Origin: Hermatobates lingyangjiaoensis
Lineage: Eukaryota; Arthropoda; Insecta; Hemiptera; Hermatobatidae
Reading direction: 5' to 3'
NCBI GenBank assembly: GCA_026182355.1
Contig: JAPFBL010001617.1
Span: 3,057,001 to 3,121,000, forward strand
DNA length: 64,000 nucleotides
The position numbers and the translations under genes are program-made. Of this stretch, positions 45,815 through 57,815 are shown in pieces. The notes under the pieces were generated by a model. It ran no database searches. It was not told where the DNA came from and was given only the letters and a program-made list of their open reading frames with translations. Each line of letters begins with the position of its first letter. Position 1 is the stretch's first letter.

Positions 45815-47436
45815 CTTTACTATAAGTAAAGTATAGTGATCGTGAAAAAATTCGATCTCGAGATTTTGACGGAATTACATGTTTTGAGGTCCCAGAAGTC
45901 GTTTTATGAAGTTTTTACGATGATGTCTGTGTGTGTGTGGGTGGGTGGGTGCGTGTGTTAGCATTGCTTGTTACCACGCTACGGTCCAGAATCTTTGATG
46001 GATCAAGTTGATATTTTACACAAAAATGGGCCCCATAAAGACGAAGATCCCTATTGTTTGCGAAGAATTATGCATGATGGGAAAGACACTTTTTTTGCCA
46101 AAAACCGTTTTTTTTAAAACATTTATTTCTCCTAAACTGATAACCCTACAGTTTTAAAATTTTGGCATTATCTTTGAGGTTAGAAATGGAACAAACGAAA
46201 AATATATTCAAAATTTTATATCAACAGGAAATATTTTTTTTTCAATAAAATGTACAAATTTTGACTTATAAATCAATCTCAAACCTTGTGAGAGCGATAC
46301 AAGCCATACTGTTTGACGGACAAGAATGAAACTATGCCTATAAATAGAACATTATATGGACAATGAGTTGAAATATTTTTTTCTAAAATTACATTCGCTA
46401 AAGGGGCGTTAGAGTACGATTTGTGTTTTCAGAAAATGTTTTTTTGACGCTAAACGGCTGATTAAAAAATAATGAAAATTTGACCAAAAATGGAACAAAA
46501 AATTAGCAATTCATAAAAAAAAAATCATGAAGTTTCAATTACGTAAAAGAGCAATAACGATATAAAAACTCTTTGTTTATCCTAGACTAAGAGATCACCT
46601 GCTATACTTGTCGAATTTTTTGTATTTTTTTACATTGTTTACATTGACTTAGAAATTTTTTGAGCGAATCCACTGAGATAAAATTGATGTTTCTAATGGA
46701 AAAATGAAAATATATTATTGACTTATAAGAGATGTAAGAGGAATAATATTGTGCAGGTAAATGATAACACTCATTAAAAAAAAAATCGTATATATGTTAT
46801 TTGACAAAGGGGAAGGAAAATGATCTTATTAAATACTAAGAAGCCATAAAATTCCCAGTAAAATAATTCTGTTAAAAACCAAAAATGTAAAAGATAATTC
46901 AAAATTGAAATCTTTCGTTTAGAGATTAATAACTGTAATTATCGTACATCTTTAATTAACAAATCACCTTAAAAGAACATTTTCTTCGCTGTTTAAGATG
47001 TTTTTCAGAGAAAAAAAGGGTATTTTACTGTTTCAAATTTGAAAATTTTACATTAATATTCAATGTAGAAGGATGTCAAGTAAACGATGTAAGAAATCTA
47101 CTGGCTATTTGAACAATAGCCATGTTCTCTTGTAGGATAATATTTCGTTTCAAGAAATGTTCACATTGGTTTTTCAAAAATGTTATTACTGCTGTAGTTA
47201 TACTAATGAAATTATTTGCAAATAATAAATTATTTGTGATGTACAAAAATAAGCTTATAAATTGATATGTCCTTCAATCACTATCTGTACTACCTCACGA
47301 ATGCAATGCTAATAATTATATCCCATTTAGATATTTATGTTATGCTTAAATGATACGTTATGTTTTATATACTCAAGAAATTTGACATTGAGTTACTTAT
47401 AGTAAAGTAGAGTGTAGGCCACTCCAGATTTTTTTA
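45815..47436 (-). repeat. TCTGGAGTGGCC-family repeat, complete single-order copy
   Basis: On the minus strand the element runs from TCTGGAGTGGCCTACACTC (47436) through one A block and one B block to the terminal hairpin TTTACTTATAGTAAA (about 45815-45835). At about 1620 bases it defines the normal element, against which the A-A-B-B copy at 5607-8912 is unusual. Confidence 0.88.
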
Positions 47437-48158
47437 TAGAATATTTACATTTCATTCTTAAGTCCCATCAATAATATTAACAGTTCTTTAACCAAGTGCA
47501 TTTAAAAAAAAAACATGTTTTCTCATTGTGGATTTAAACTTATTATGATAACAGAAGTTCATTCATCTTTAAACAGTTTAAAAGATAAGTAAAGCATTTA
47601 ATGAATTAAATTGAAACACACAAGTGTGGCAGACCCCACTTGACATGTTGCCCAATTATTATTTAACTGTTCAATTCATGTATTGTTTAATTAAAAAGAT
47701 CATGAAATAATTTGTTTTAATGGCATGAATCTTTGTAATTGTTTAATAAAGTGTCATTTGTTTCAGGATACTTATCACCATTTGTATAATCATCGATAAT
47801 CGGCTACGTGATATATTATTTTCCAATATTAACAGCACATCTTGAATTTATTATAAAATTATTCACAAATGCCCCAGTCTTTTCATCGTAACTAACTGTT
47901 CAAACTATAGGCCATTTTTTTCTATGACTGGATTTTTTTCTATGACTTACCTTGGACTGTGTTATGTGTGCTTGTATTTTTGAAACTTGCTCCATCTGTT
48001 TGTCCCAAATTAGAAAAGGGTATCACACTGGCATATATATATATATAAACTAGAATTTAAAAAAGAACACATAGAAAGGAAACCACTGAACTCACTACTA
48101 TATTTCGATGTCCTCGTCTTCAGGAAAAGAAGTGAATCGCTCCAAAGGCTGATAACGA

Positions 48159-48193
<35 letters not shown>

Positions 48194-50149
48194 CCATATC
48201 AGTATGTAGATATTCTCTACTATACGGCCTATTTATTAAATGTCAACGTTTAAAAATACCTTTAATATCTCTAGCTTCTTTTAAAGTGAGGTTGTCAATG
48301 AATTCAGGAATAATTTCAAGTTAATTAACTTTAATTGCATTATGCATTATTAAAATCAATTATGTTGATATAAGATATGATTTGAAGTGATTTGAAAAAA
48401 GCGATTCTCAGTCAAGTTGATTATACACTGGCTGGAAATCAGTCAGATTCCAGAACTAAATTAATATAATGTCAATAACTAATGCGTAAGTTTCCAGGAG
48501 ATTAAAAAATGACTATTATAAGAAATTGTTAAAGTAATTTTACACCTAGTTTAAAATATTTCCTTTGGTACTTAAAGGAAAAAACTATTTAGAGATTTAA
48601 GATCTTTACTAAGTCAAATTTGGTATACATACTCAAAGCATCAAATATTTCTTCTGCAATACATAAAAGCTAATAAGGTCAGTTGAAGTATTATTCTATT
48701 CTTAATTTACTGCAAATCAAGTGTAAAGTCAAGGGAAAAATCCAATTTTAGTTTTCCACAGATTTTCATATTTTGTGCTGCTCAGACTTCATTCTTCATA
48801 TTCTCGTATGTATCCAACTGGATTAATTATATTGGTGGGTGTGAGTTAAAATTTTTGTGAACACAAACAAGTTATATTGAGAATTGATATATAACTTTTT
48901 TTCACCTAATTAGAGTCAAAGTTTCTTATCTGAAGTAATAAAAGAGAACATTGCTATAAAAATTGAATATATTTTCGGACATAGGAGGATAAAAATTAAA
49001 AAGGAGAGTAAAAATTGAAAAGACAAGAATTAAAGAACCACCATTGCAAAACTAGTTGCATTTGTTTGTTTGCCAACCAATTCGCCAATAGTAAATGTGG
49101 TATGTTAAATAGTGACAGTGAAATGAAACAGAAAAGTAATTTTAACTGCGTAATAAAGGTATGGATTTACTCTTTCCAGAACAAAATATTATCGATGCAG
49201 GAGTTCTACTAATAGTTAACCTTATGCATTATACTCCAAGAGAATGTAAATTTCATTAAATAATTTTAAGATCCTTTAATGAAGTTTAATGGGTGTGTGT
49301 GGGTGAGGTCAATCTTGAAAAGAAAATTTCAAGATTTAAAATTAAGAACTAAATTTAAAACTATTTAGTCACTGGATTTTCTTGATAATTTATAGAATGA
49401 ATGGTTGAATCCACATTAAATCAATCCGTAGAATAAAATCATTCTTCCTAAGTTTTACACATTGACTTAAGTAAACGTAAAATTGAGCCAAGGCCACTCG
49501 ACTTTGTTTAAATAAGAGGAACTCTAAAACATTAATGCTTCAACAAAAATATTTTTTTCTTTTGGAAATGTATCTGGCCAAAACAACTTGATTTTTAAGT
49601 TAAACGTCTCATTTATTATCAAATCAACAAAGGAAAATTATGTACAACAAATGATAAATTCGTATCGGAAACACAAGTTTGAGATAAAGTTATTTTCAAT
49701 ATTAGCTACAATTAATACAATCACTGAAAATTGGAACCTCAGGAATGTATCATTTGTCACATTAGTAGAACTATTAAAGTCGACATACATTCTACGATGA
49801 TTTACCGGTTTAGGAACACATACATCTTTAAGAGCCTACGTGAAGCGTTTAAGAAGTAGGATATATATATACGTATATATTTACACGAGTATGCACACAC
49901 CTAACAGGTGTCTAATAATCTATGTTATACTAACAATGTTCTTTACGTACGGTAGTCACATGTGCTTTATTTTATGGTAAAGTTCATTTAATTTAATCGA
50001 ACGTTGATTCCATCTAATAAATAAAAGAAAGTGAAGTTTTGTTAAACGCTGCTACAGAGATGTTAGTTTCAATAAATATTTAGGCCAATATGCACTACTA
50101 ACAAATCGATTCGACTAATTATTTAAGTGTAAGGGAGGCTTTGTCATCT
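47437..50149. other. Intergenic or intronic sequence with a small PLE remnant
   Basis: Mostly unassigned. A family 3 PLE terminal repeat with flanking (TA)n lies at 48028-48192. ORFs at 49015-49212 and 49588-49800 show no family features. Confidence 0.4.
48092..48137 (-). ncRNA. Hammerhead-like motif, family 3
   Basis: Minus strand: core CUGAAGA, extra C, 2-bp stem II (GA/UC), GAAA, stem III AUAU, A at the cleavage position, and stem I UCACU/AGUGA after an internal loop. Stem II is minimal. Confidence 0.45.
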
Positions 50150-50990
50150 TCAATTATTACAAACACAAAAGTTTTTGAGAAAGGTGAAGCAAAGAGATTG
50201 TTCAGTGGTTCCAGATTCAACTTTATCAGCTTGGAAAGCTTCTGTCAGCTCTAGAGTTCCTACATATTTTAACAACAAAAATCTGATTATGGCAACATAT
50301 TTAGACCCGCGATACAAATCAACTTATCTGGACGACGAGCAAGTCAACCAGCATGAAAAGTTACACCATTGGTTGAAGATATAAATCCGATAAGTAAAAA
50401 TAAAACCATCTTATTGATTACTTCATATCTTTCTACATATGAAAAAGTACACACTGAGGATAAAAACACGGACTTTTATTTATATAATGTAGTATATATA
50501 TTGTTTTTATGATGTTTATTCTAACTTACACATAAATTTTCCTAACGTTTGTTGAGAAAATTTATTCAGAATGATTTTGAAACACATTATTCATACTTTC
50601 TTAACCGAGTCAGGCAATTCAGGCTAAATACTTTAGCTATAACCAATGCTTGTAAGAATTAAAAAAAAGACTCAGGAAAAGCATCGAAAGTTGAAAAAGT
50701 CTTATACTTTAATAACTGAACATGATGAAAATGAAAGAGCATTGGAGAATGAAATCAAATTTGAAATGTCCAAGTATGAAAAAGTTAAAATGATTGGACA
50801 GGGTGAAGATCCTCTTCGTTAGTGGTTTTGCAACCACAGAATTTTCCAAATTTGTCATCTATTTCAAAGCAGTACTTGTGTGACCCCTTTCAGAGTGAAA
50901 GGTTATTTAGTGTAGGAGAAACTAATTTTTAACCCCAACGAAATACAATGACGGTAGATACAGGAGAAATACTGATGTTTCTTCATCATA
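50150..50990 (+). pseudogene. hAT transposase remnant (ZBED-like C-terminal half)
   Basis: The first part reads LSAWKASVSSRVPTYFNNKN and LIMATYLDPRYKSTYLDDEQ, the MATYLDPRYK motif of ZBED/hAT transposases. After a 250-base break, ENEIKFEMSKYEKVKMI and GQGEDPLRWF-like sequence with a stop appear, then a decayed form of the dimerisation domain (QICHLFQSSTCVTPF, a SERLFS-equivalent, NPNEIQ). Stops and frameshifts are numerous. Terminal repeats were not identified. Confidence 0.75.
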
Positions 50991-51769
50991 ATTTATTAAT
51001 GAGATGGTTCAGTTATTGATAAGAAAGCAAATCAGGGATGCCATGAAGATCTTTCTAATGTCTCTTTTAACAATACACACTTTTCATACTTCCTTAACTG
51101 AGTCAGGTAATTTCAGGGTAATAAATGGATCAGAATAATTAATGTTAACTACAGATGAAGGAAAGTTAAACATAGTTGGTAGTTCCTAGTTGTACAATTG
51201 ATTACAATGTTTACTTTATATCACATTCTCTATTATAAGTTTTTTGTGTTCAGTTAATTCACAAATAATACTAAAAAGATAGGTCTGTAGCTTTCTAATA
51301 TTATCAAATTTATTAAATTTTATTAAAACCTAATTTTTTTTTGTCAAGTGGAAAATATTTTAAATAAAATTGCCCAAAACCTTGAATATTAATGAAAGTG
51401 TACAATCAGCCAAATGTGTGAGTATTAACCAAGTTAAGAAAGTAATATAATATAGTATATATATTGTTATTTTTTTTATGGTTATTCTAACTTAGTCAAT
51501 ATTTTCCCTGAGTTTATTGAAAACATTTATTCAGATTGATTTTGACAATCATTCCCTAAAATATTCTGTCTACTAACTATTCGTACCTTTGTTTAACTCT
51601 ATCTAGTTTCATTTATAATCTTGCTCTCATTTCTTGTTACACATTGAACAAATAATGCCAACACAAATATTAATTAAAATAGTTAGTTAAAATAAAATAA
51701 TTAAATTTTCATTCACTAAACATTAATTTTTGATAATAAAAACTTAGTTCATTATAAAGGAACTAAATA

Positions 51770-53064
51770 CGAGGGCGAATTGATAAGTCAGTGACTTTTT
51801 GAATTTCCCGCGCAGTTACTCCAAATTCAACAGTACTACCGTCATCTGCAATCTATTAGTAGACAACTATCTAATTATGAGCCAGCTACCACGTGCAGTA
51901 GGTGTTTGATAGTCATTCAAAGCAGACAACCTCGTGTATTTTTACGAAAATTGAAAACAGTGAATTTCATGTGCTGATTAAGCATTACTTTTTACGTAAA
52001 AAATACATCACTGAAACTAAGAAAAGACTTGATAAATACTACGGGGACTCGGCACCATCAATTTCAATGGTTAAGAAGCGGTTTACACAGTTCCTTTGTG
52101 GTCGTACCAGCACTAGTGACGCCGAACGTTCAGGTCAACCATAGGAAGTGATCACGCCGGAAATAGTCGATGAAATCCATGAAATGATATTGGATGATCG
52201 GAGAATGAAAGTGCGAGAGTTGGCTCATGCTGTAGGCATCTCAACTTAACGGGTACATCATATTTTAAACGAATATTTGGATATGAAAAAACTCTCCACG
52301 AGATGGGTGCCGCGATTGCTCACACTTGACGATAAGCGCAATCGTGTGACCACTTCAAAAGAGTTTTTTAGTGATGTTCAGCCGTAATCTGGACCAATTT
52401 TTGCGCCGTTTTGTTACTGTGGACGAAACATGGATCCATCACAACACCCCAGAGACCAGGGAACAATCGAAACAGTGGGTTGCTGTGGGCGAACGTGGAC
52501 CAAAGAAAGCCAAACAGAGTCTGTCAGCCAACAAGGTCATGGCCACAGTTTTTTGGGATGCACGTGGTGTCATTTACATCGATTACCTCGAGAAAGGTAA
52601 AACGATCATCGGTGAATATTACTCAAAGCTTTTGAACAGATTCCACGTTGATTTGAAGCAAAAACGGTCGCATTTGGCAAATAAGAAAGTGCTGTTCCAT
52701 CAAGACAATGCACGAGTGCACACTTTTCTAGTCACGATGGCCAAATCCACGAATTGGGATACGAACTGCTACCCCATCCAACATATTCTCGTGATTTAGC
52801 CCCCTGCGACTATTTTCTGTTTTCAAACCTAAAGAAATGACTGGGCGGTAAGAGATTTAAGTCAAATGAACAAGTAATTACCGAAACAAACGCGTATTTT
52901 GAGAGCATTGAAAAAACGTATTATTTGGAGGGAATAAAAAAAAAAGAAAAACGCTGGACTAAATGTATCGAGCTAAAAGGTGACTATGTAGAAAAATAAA
53001 ATGTTTCTTTGCCAAAAAAATTTTGTTTTATTCAAAAAGTCACGGACTTATCAAACCGCCCTCG
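51770..53064 (+). mobile_element. mariner transposon, complete ends, inactivated
   Basis: The 5' end CGAGGGCGAATTGATAAGTC and the 3' end, reversed, CGAGGGCGGTTTGATAAGTC form a terminal inverted repeat of about 37 bases, flanked by TA dinucleotides (51768-51769 and 53065-53066). The length of 1295 bp is normal for mariner. Confidence 0.95.
51902..52999 (+). pseudogene. mariner transposase pseudogene
   Basis: The frame contains the HTH region (KRLDKYYGDSAPSISMVKK, then KVRELAHAVGIS), the WVPRLLT linker motif, and the catalytic domain: FVTVDETWIHHNTPETREQS (first Asp), VLFHQDNARVHT (second Asp) and YSRDLAPCDYFLFSNLKK (third Asp, mariner D,D34D type). It ends GDYVEK and TAA at 52999. Stops at 52142-52144 and 52245-52247 and frameshifts near 52375 and 52770 inactivate it. 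The family pattern is closest to the group that includes Ammar1-like elements of insects, but subfamily assignment would need alignment. Confidence 0.93.
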
Positions 53065-53268
53065 TAATTTTGCCTTAGCTATCTTCAAACATTGTCAAAA
53101 GATATAATTTCTCTTTTTATTTCAAACATTTTAAGTTTCTCATAAACATAAACAATGTTACAATACAGTTTTTTCAAAAGACTATTCAAATAAACTTCAT
53201 AAAACAAATTAAGCACTTTATTAGCCTCCATGACGAATGGAGTCTACAAAAAAAAAAAAAAAAAAATC
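53065..53268. other. Flank of the mariner element ending in an A-run
   Basis: Unique AT-rich sequence; a run of about 19 A residues (53250-53268) precedes the repeat head at 53269. Confidence 0.4.
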
Positions 53269-53995
53269 TGGAGCGGTGTATTACATACACCTTTAGTATA
53301 CAGTGTCTGAACCAGAACTAGTAGGACTGAATTTCTATACTGCAAACAGAGCAATGAAGGGGGAAACAGGGGATTGAGCGCGGTGGAGAGGAATGTCAGG
53401 AGCAGCCTCATATTTTATTGTGGCACTATATATTATATGAATATTATACCTTCAAAGGAAGAATTTACAAATATATCTAGAGCATCTGTTAGAAATGTAT
53501 CGACTTAACTACGATGAATATAAGCTGTATTCAAAATCATAGAAAGAAAGTAAACTCTCTTCCTAAAAGAGGTAGAAACCTTCCATCATATTTTATCTGA
53601 ATGCGAGCAATTCGCCTTCTAAGGGATAAAGATTTATGTCAAATCATAGCTAAAAAAATAGAAGTGAGGGATACTTCTCTAAATACAATCATGAAGGAAA
53701 TTAAAATAACTTAAAACTTGAAGTTGGCTTTAGATAGAACTATGGGGGATATACAATGCATGTATGGCGCCCTGGAGCGTATGCGTCCAATAAGATTCAG
53801 GTTCTCAGTTTAATAATTTGTTAACATGTCAGATTGACCAAAAACTTCATGTTTCGTACAACTGATAATATGATAATAACCACATGTAAAAAATTAGATA
53901 CGTCATTAATTAATACGTATGTATTGTCGCATTAAAATAAAGAAAAAAACCCTTGCATGTCAACGATTTTGATATTATGTTTACAGTAAAGTTGA
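53269..53995 (+). pseudogene. LINE-like fragment bounded by TCTGG ends
   Basis: The segment starts TCTGGAGCGGTGTATTACAT and ends near GTAAAGTTGAGTGCTGGCC, the reverse of the same head. Inside, a C-terminal LINE zinc-finger region can be seen in shifting frames (RGKNLHHII-like, then ECEQFAF), followed by a 3' part shared with 56740-57215 (CACATGTAAA, GATATTATGTTTA). It is heavily decayed. Confidence 0.55.
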
Positions 53996-54145
53996 GTGCT
54001 GGCCAGACAAGATTTTTTTAACAACACCTTATATTCAATGCTTCTTTTTCTCCCAGGATTTAGTTGTCTGACTAACTCTCTCGGAATGCCTTACGATTTT
54101 TTCCTCTTCGTTTTACTTATCAATGTTGTAAATGTATATACATAC

Positions 54146-54149
<4 letters not shown>

Positions 54150-54189
<40 letters not shown>

Positions 54190-54303
54190 ACGGTTGAAAG
54201 ATCTTAGTCTTGTTTTCCCATTTTCTTATTGTGGTTTGATCATTGATTGTTATTTCACGTGTTTATGTGAAATCTTTTTATATATATATATATATATATA
54301 TAT
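54150..54303 (+). mobile_element. 5'-truncated PLE terminal repeat between (TA)n tracts
   Basis: From GTTACGGTTGAAAGATCTTA the sequence follows family 1 terminal repeats to the hairpin ATTTCACGTGTTTATGTGAAAT and then (TA)n. The first half of the hammerhead is missing; a (TA)n tract replaces it. Confidence 0.75.
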
Positions 54304-54344
54304 ACTAAATTGACAAAAAGAACACACAGAAATGAAAGAGAAAC

Positions 54345-55340
54345 CCACTACTATATTTCGATGGCCTAGTTATCAGGAAGATAAAAACGAGAACACTCCG
54401 CTGGCAGACAGCGATTGGTCGGTGGTCTTCAAAAAGCACTCAAACAATGTAGCTAACTTACGGAGGGAGAGGAGGCAAGGACATAAAAGAAATAAAAGCA
54501 AAAATAAATAATAACGAATGAAAGCAAAAACTATTAGCTCAAGTAAAAAACCCAACCGACAAAAAAATAAATAGGTAAACAAAAGATAAATTAAGAGACT
54601 AAAATATAAAAGGAATAATCAACGAATGAGGTTAAGCCCAAGAGCAAAACTATCCCCCAGAAGATTAATAAAAGCTTCTTCTGATTGTTCTGTCACTCGA
54701 AAAGAGTGACTTTCGAATTGTTATCAGTTACCTGTCTCAGAACCTGCACACGGAAACAGTCATTAAATCTAAGTCAGTGAGAACTGGCGTGAGTGGTAAC
54801 GGGAAGGTCACGGCGATTACTATCGGACGACCTGTGATTATTCATACACAAGCCTAGCTTGGCGGAATCCAAACCCACATAAAAAGCATCACACTGGGTG
54901 CAATCCAAACGGTAAACGCAATTAATTAAGTCAATGATGGGAAATGATGAGAAATTGACATTGAGACGACTAGGAGGTTACACCATCGCGGAGGTTCCAA
55001 AATCTCAGGTTTTCCAGTTCGATTCATATGGTTAATTAAATTCACTAGAGCACTATGAGGCTGCCACTGAATCAGGGTTGTCGTTTTGTTGGGTTCCTGT
55101 GTGGAGCTTTAAAATTCTGCTGAAACTCGTTGTCTGGTTGTTGAGGTTGGGTTTATGCTCTCTTATACACAGGGCTTCTAAAATTTGCAGTCTACTATGA
55201 TCTTTTTCTTGGTATAAAATGTCTATGTTGTTGTTTAATTCTTCTCTACTCAGTTTGAGGCGATGTATAGTATGGGAATGATCTTTTGGAGCGCCAGCAG
55301 CGAGTTGCATAGTCAACTTCCATGATAAAGTTGTTACCGT
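54345..55340 (-). pseudogene. Penelope-like element pieces: GIY-YIG fragments and terminal repeat
   Basis: Two GIY-YIG pieces lie on the minus strand. At 55053-55340 the frame reads MQLAAGAPKDHSHTIHRLKL and LQILEALCIREHKPNLNNQT, the C-terminal end of a PLE protein (ILEALxIxExKPxLN). At 54700-54960 a second one begins NCVYRLDCTQCDAFYVGLD and continues LGLCMNNHRSSDSN. At 54345-54385 the terminal repeat has a decayed family 3 hammerhead (CUGAUAA core). The order suggests two overlapping or nested PLE copies in the same direction. Confidence 0.75.
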
Positions 55341-55354
55341 AGAGCCACGGTAAT

Positions 55355-55690
55355 TAAGTAAAGTATAATAATTATGAAATAATTCAAACTCGAGATTTTG
55401 ACAGATTTCTATGTTTTAAGGTACTTACGTCTTTTTCTGACTTTTTTTGATGATGTCTGTTTGAGTGGGTGGGTGGATATGTATCCAGTTTGTGGCCACG
55501 CTACGGTCCACAATCTTTGATAGATCAAATTCAAATCTTTCTCAAAGATGGGACATATAGAGCTGATGTACCCTATAGTTTGGGGGTAATATTGCATGAT
55601 GGGGAAGTCACTTTTTTGGCCAAAATGTGCTTTTAGATATTTGTTTCTCCTAATCTACTAACCTCTAGTCTTGAAATATTGGTATTATCA
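55355..55690 (-). repeat. Diverged B-block copy of the TCTGGAGTGGCC family
   Basis: On the minus strand it shares TGGACCGTAGCGTGGCCAC-like and GTGACTTCCCCATCATGCAA-like stretches with the B blocks and ends near AGTATACTTTACTTAA-type sequence. Confidence 0.65.
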
Positions 55691-55699
55691 TTGAAGTGA

Positions 55700-56399
55700 C
55701 AGATGCAATAAGAGACACAATCCTTAGATTTTTAAAACAACACGAAAGATTTTCTTTTAAATGTAAAAACTTTGTACGATGGATTTGTCTAACAAAGTGT
55801 TTTATTCAATTTATATGTGCACCCCTGAACAAAATCTATGCCAGATATAGTTCTTGGTGTGTTTATGAACCCCATTGTCTTTGGGTTCATAATTTCCGAA
55901 ATATGAGAAATGTACTCTTTCGTTCTTTATTATAGAACGGATAATAATTTTAAGCTACTTAGTCCTTGATTCAATGAACCTGGACTTTTTCTTACTTTTC
56001 CTAGCAGAATAGAACAAAAATTAAGTCTTAAAGGAATTACTTTACTTAATTCGTGCAAGTAGAAAGAGATCAGTACATTTACACTAATACTGTAAAAGAA
56101 TAAACGGTATTAGATTTACCACAGTTGTGAACACTAAAAAATGTTCTAAGGAAGGTGTGCTAACGATCCTATTCCTTTGATTAGTTCACAGATTACTTAC
56201 TGAATATTCTATACAATGATGGTTATGATATGCAAGGATAAGCATAAGACCTTTTAATAGATGCATGATAAGAAAGAGTACTATCCTTCAGTTGATTCAG
56301 TATGCTCAATATATTGTTGAAAGATGGGTAAATCTAAATATCCGGGTATAAATCTACCTAAAACGGACCTTAGACCTTTCTGAAGGAGAAAAAGTAACC
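55700..56399. other. Unassigned sequence between repeats
   Basis: The open frame at 55696-55935 has no recognisable motif. No gene can be supported. Confidence 0.35.
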
Positions 56400-57215
56400 T
56401 AAAACTATTTAAGTTAAGAACATGAATAATCTTGGAGGTTCTTTAGATGGCAGATTAAATTGGAAAAGTCCAGCCACAGATGCACTTGGCTAAGGGAACA
56501 AAGCAATGTTTTGCTATAAGAGATTATATCGTAGAACATGTGATGTTAACACAAAATCATACCTTGGCTTTACAAAAATATTATTACTGCTATTTTTGAA
56601 AGCAGAAATAGAACTATCTCCAGGATTGAAAGACTAATAATCATTAGTCTTTGAATGTTCTAGTAATATACAAGTATATATAACATCTGTTAATTTGTCT
56701 GCTTCACTATTATAAATTCAAGTTGTATTAGACATCATACAAAGAATGCAGACTATCTGTGTAGAAGAGGTAAAAACCTTTCATTACATTATACCTGAAT
56801 GCGAGCCGCCAATCGTCTTGGAGAGGATAGACTTTTGTCAAATCATACCCAAAACTAGTGAAGTGATACTTCTCTATGTTCATTTACGAAGGCCTCTAAA
56901 GAACTTAAAATCCGAACATCAATTTAGTTACAACAATGGGATTTAACATTTGACAGGTATGGAAGCGGAGAGTATACGAGTCCGATGAGATTTAGATATT
57001 CAGGTTAATCATTTTAATAGTATGTCAGATTGATGAATTCTTTCAAGTTTCTTTAACTGATAAAATGATTATAGCCACATGTAAACAAATGTTAAATAAT
57101 TGATTAATATGTATGTATAGCTAGCTGTATTAAAACGAAACAAAAAATTAGTTGGTTTTCAACGGGTTTGATATTATGTTTTCATATAGTACAATTGAGT
57201 GTAGGTCACTCCAAA
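56400..57215 (+). pseudogene. Non-LTR retrotransposon remnant (end of RT to zinc finger)
   Basis: In shifting frames the + strand gives a LGGSLDGRLNWKSPATDAL and GNKAMFCYKRLY stretch, equivalent to the YLGVxLDxxLNWKxHI...CRR part after LINE reverse transcriptase motifs, and later CVEEVKTFHYIIPECEPP, the C-terminal finger region. The 3' part ends GAGTGTAGGTCACTCCA, the reverse of the head of the TCTGGAGTGGCC repeats. Stops are frequent. Confidence 0.65.
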
Positions 57216-57660
57216 ATTGTTAATTAAGAATAAAACATTTTAATTATAAGAACGTTATGGTGAAGTTACCTAATAAATAGTTCAATACTTCCTACTTAGA
57301 TGAAGAATGTGTCTTGCAAGGAGAGGCAGCATGGTTTTGTAGTCAGGTTGTTCATTGGTACTCCATCCAGGCACTGAGGTTTTCATACGTTGATCTGACC
57401 TTAAGTTGGTCTTCATGTTTAAGACCGACAGCTCATATGCATATCAAGAGGGAAATACCAAGGACGTGTTGTTTTGAATCGAAGTGATACTACAGATTTG
57501 ATCGCTCACTGATAGTATGTTATCATTGTATACACGACACATTGCCGTTCCTGATCACTTCATAAAAGGCCATTTGCTATGACTATTCTACTTGATATTT
57601 ATGGTCTGCTCAATTTTTTTATTAACTTACTCTCATAAAGAATCATCTGGCGACTGTAAT
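57216..57660. other. Unassigned sequence
   Basis: A slightly GC-richer segment (57300-57540) without a credible frame; possibly a decayed repeat. Confidence 0.35.
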
Positions 57661-57663
57661 GAT

Positions 57664-57815
57664 AAGAAATGTCACTAGCCAGATGCAATCATCAATGAAC
57701 CAGGTTTGTTTCACAAACCATGGGTTGCCAACCATAAATATTAAGAATTGTCACAAGCCACTGGCAGTCATCAAAGAGCCAGTTCTGGCTCACAAAGCAT
57801 AGGTTGTCGACTCCT
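57664..57815. repeat. Tandem pair of hAT-end-like segments
   Basis: Two diverged units of about 77 bases share GTCAC(T/A)AGCCA, CAATCATCAA/CAGTCATCAA and CACAAA(C/G)CAT followed by GGTTG(C/T)C(A/G)AC. The ending resembles terminal repeats of hAT-type non-autonomous elements. Confidence 0.5.

Noticed and set aside
47964..48025. Minus-strand open stretch with a good donor (CCAAG/GTAAGT), phase 1, upstream of TBL2
   Set aside because: The phase would suit TBL2, but the translation (SNLGQTDGASFKNTSTHN) has no resemblance to the expected WD40 blade 1, and its acceptor is only a (TA)n-derived AG.
48246..48300. Minus-strand open stretch EFIDNLTLKEARDIK before a GTATTT donor
   Set aside because: Too short, no acceptor, no family match.
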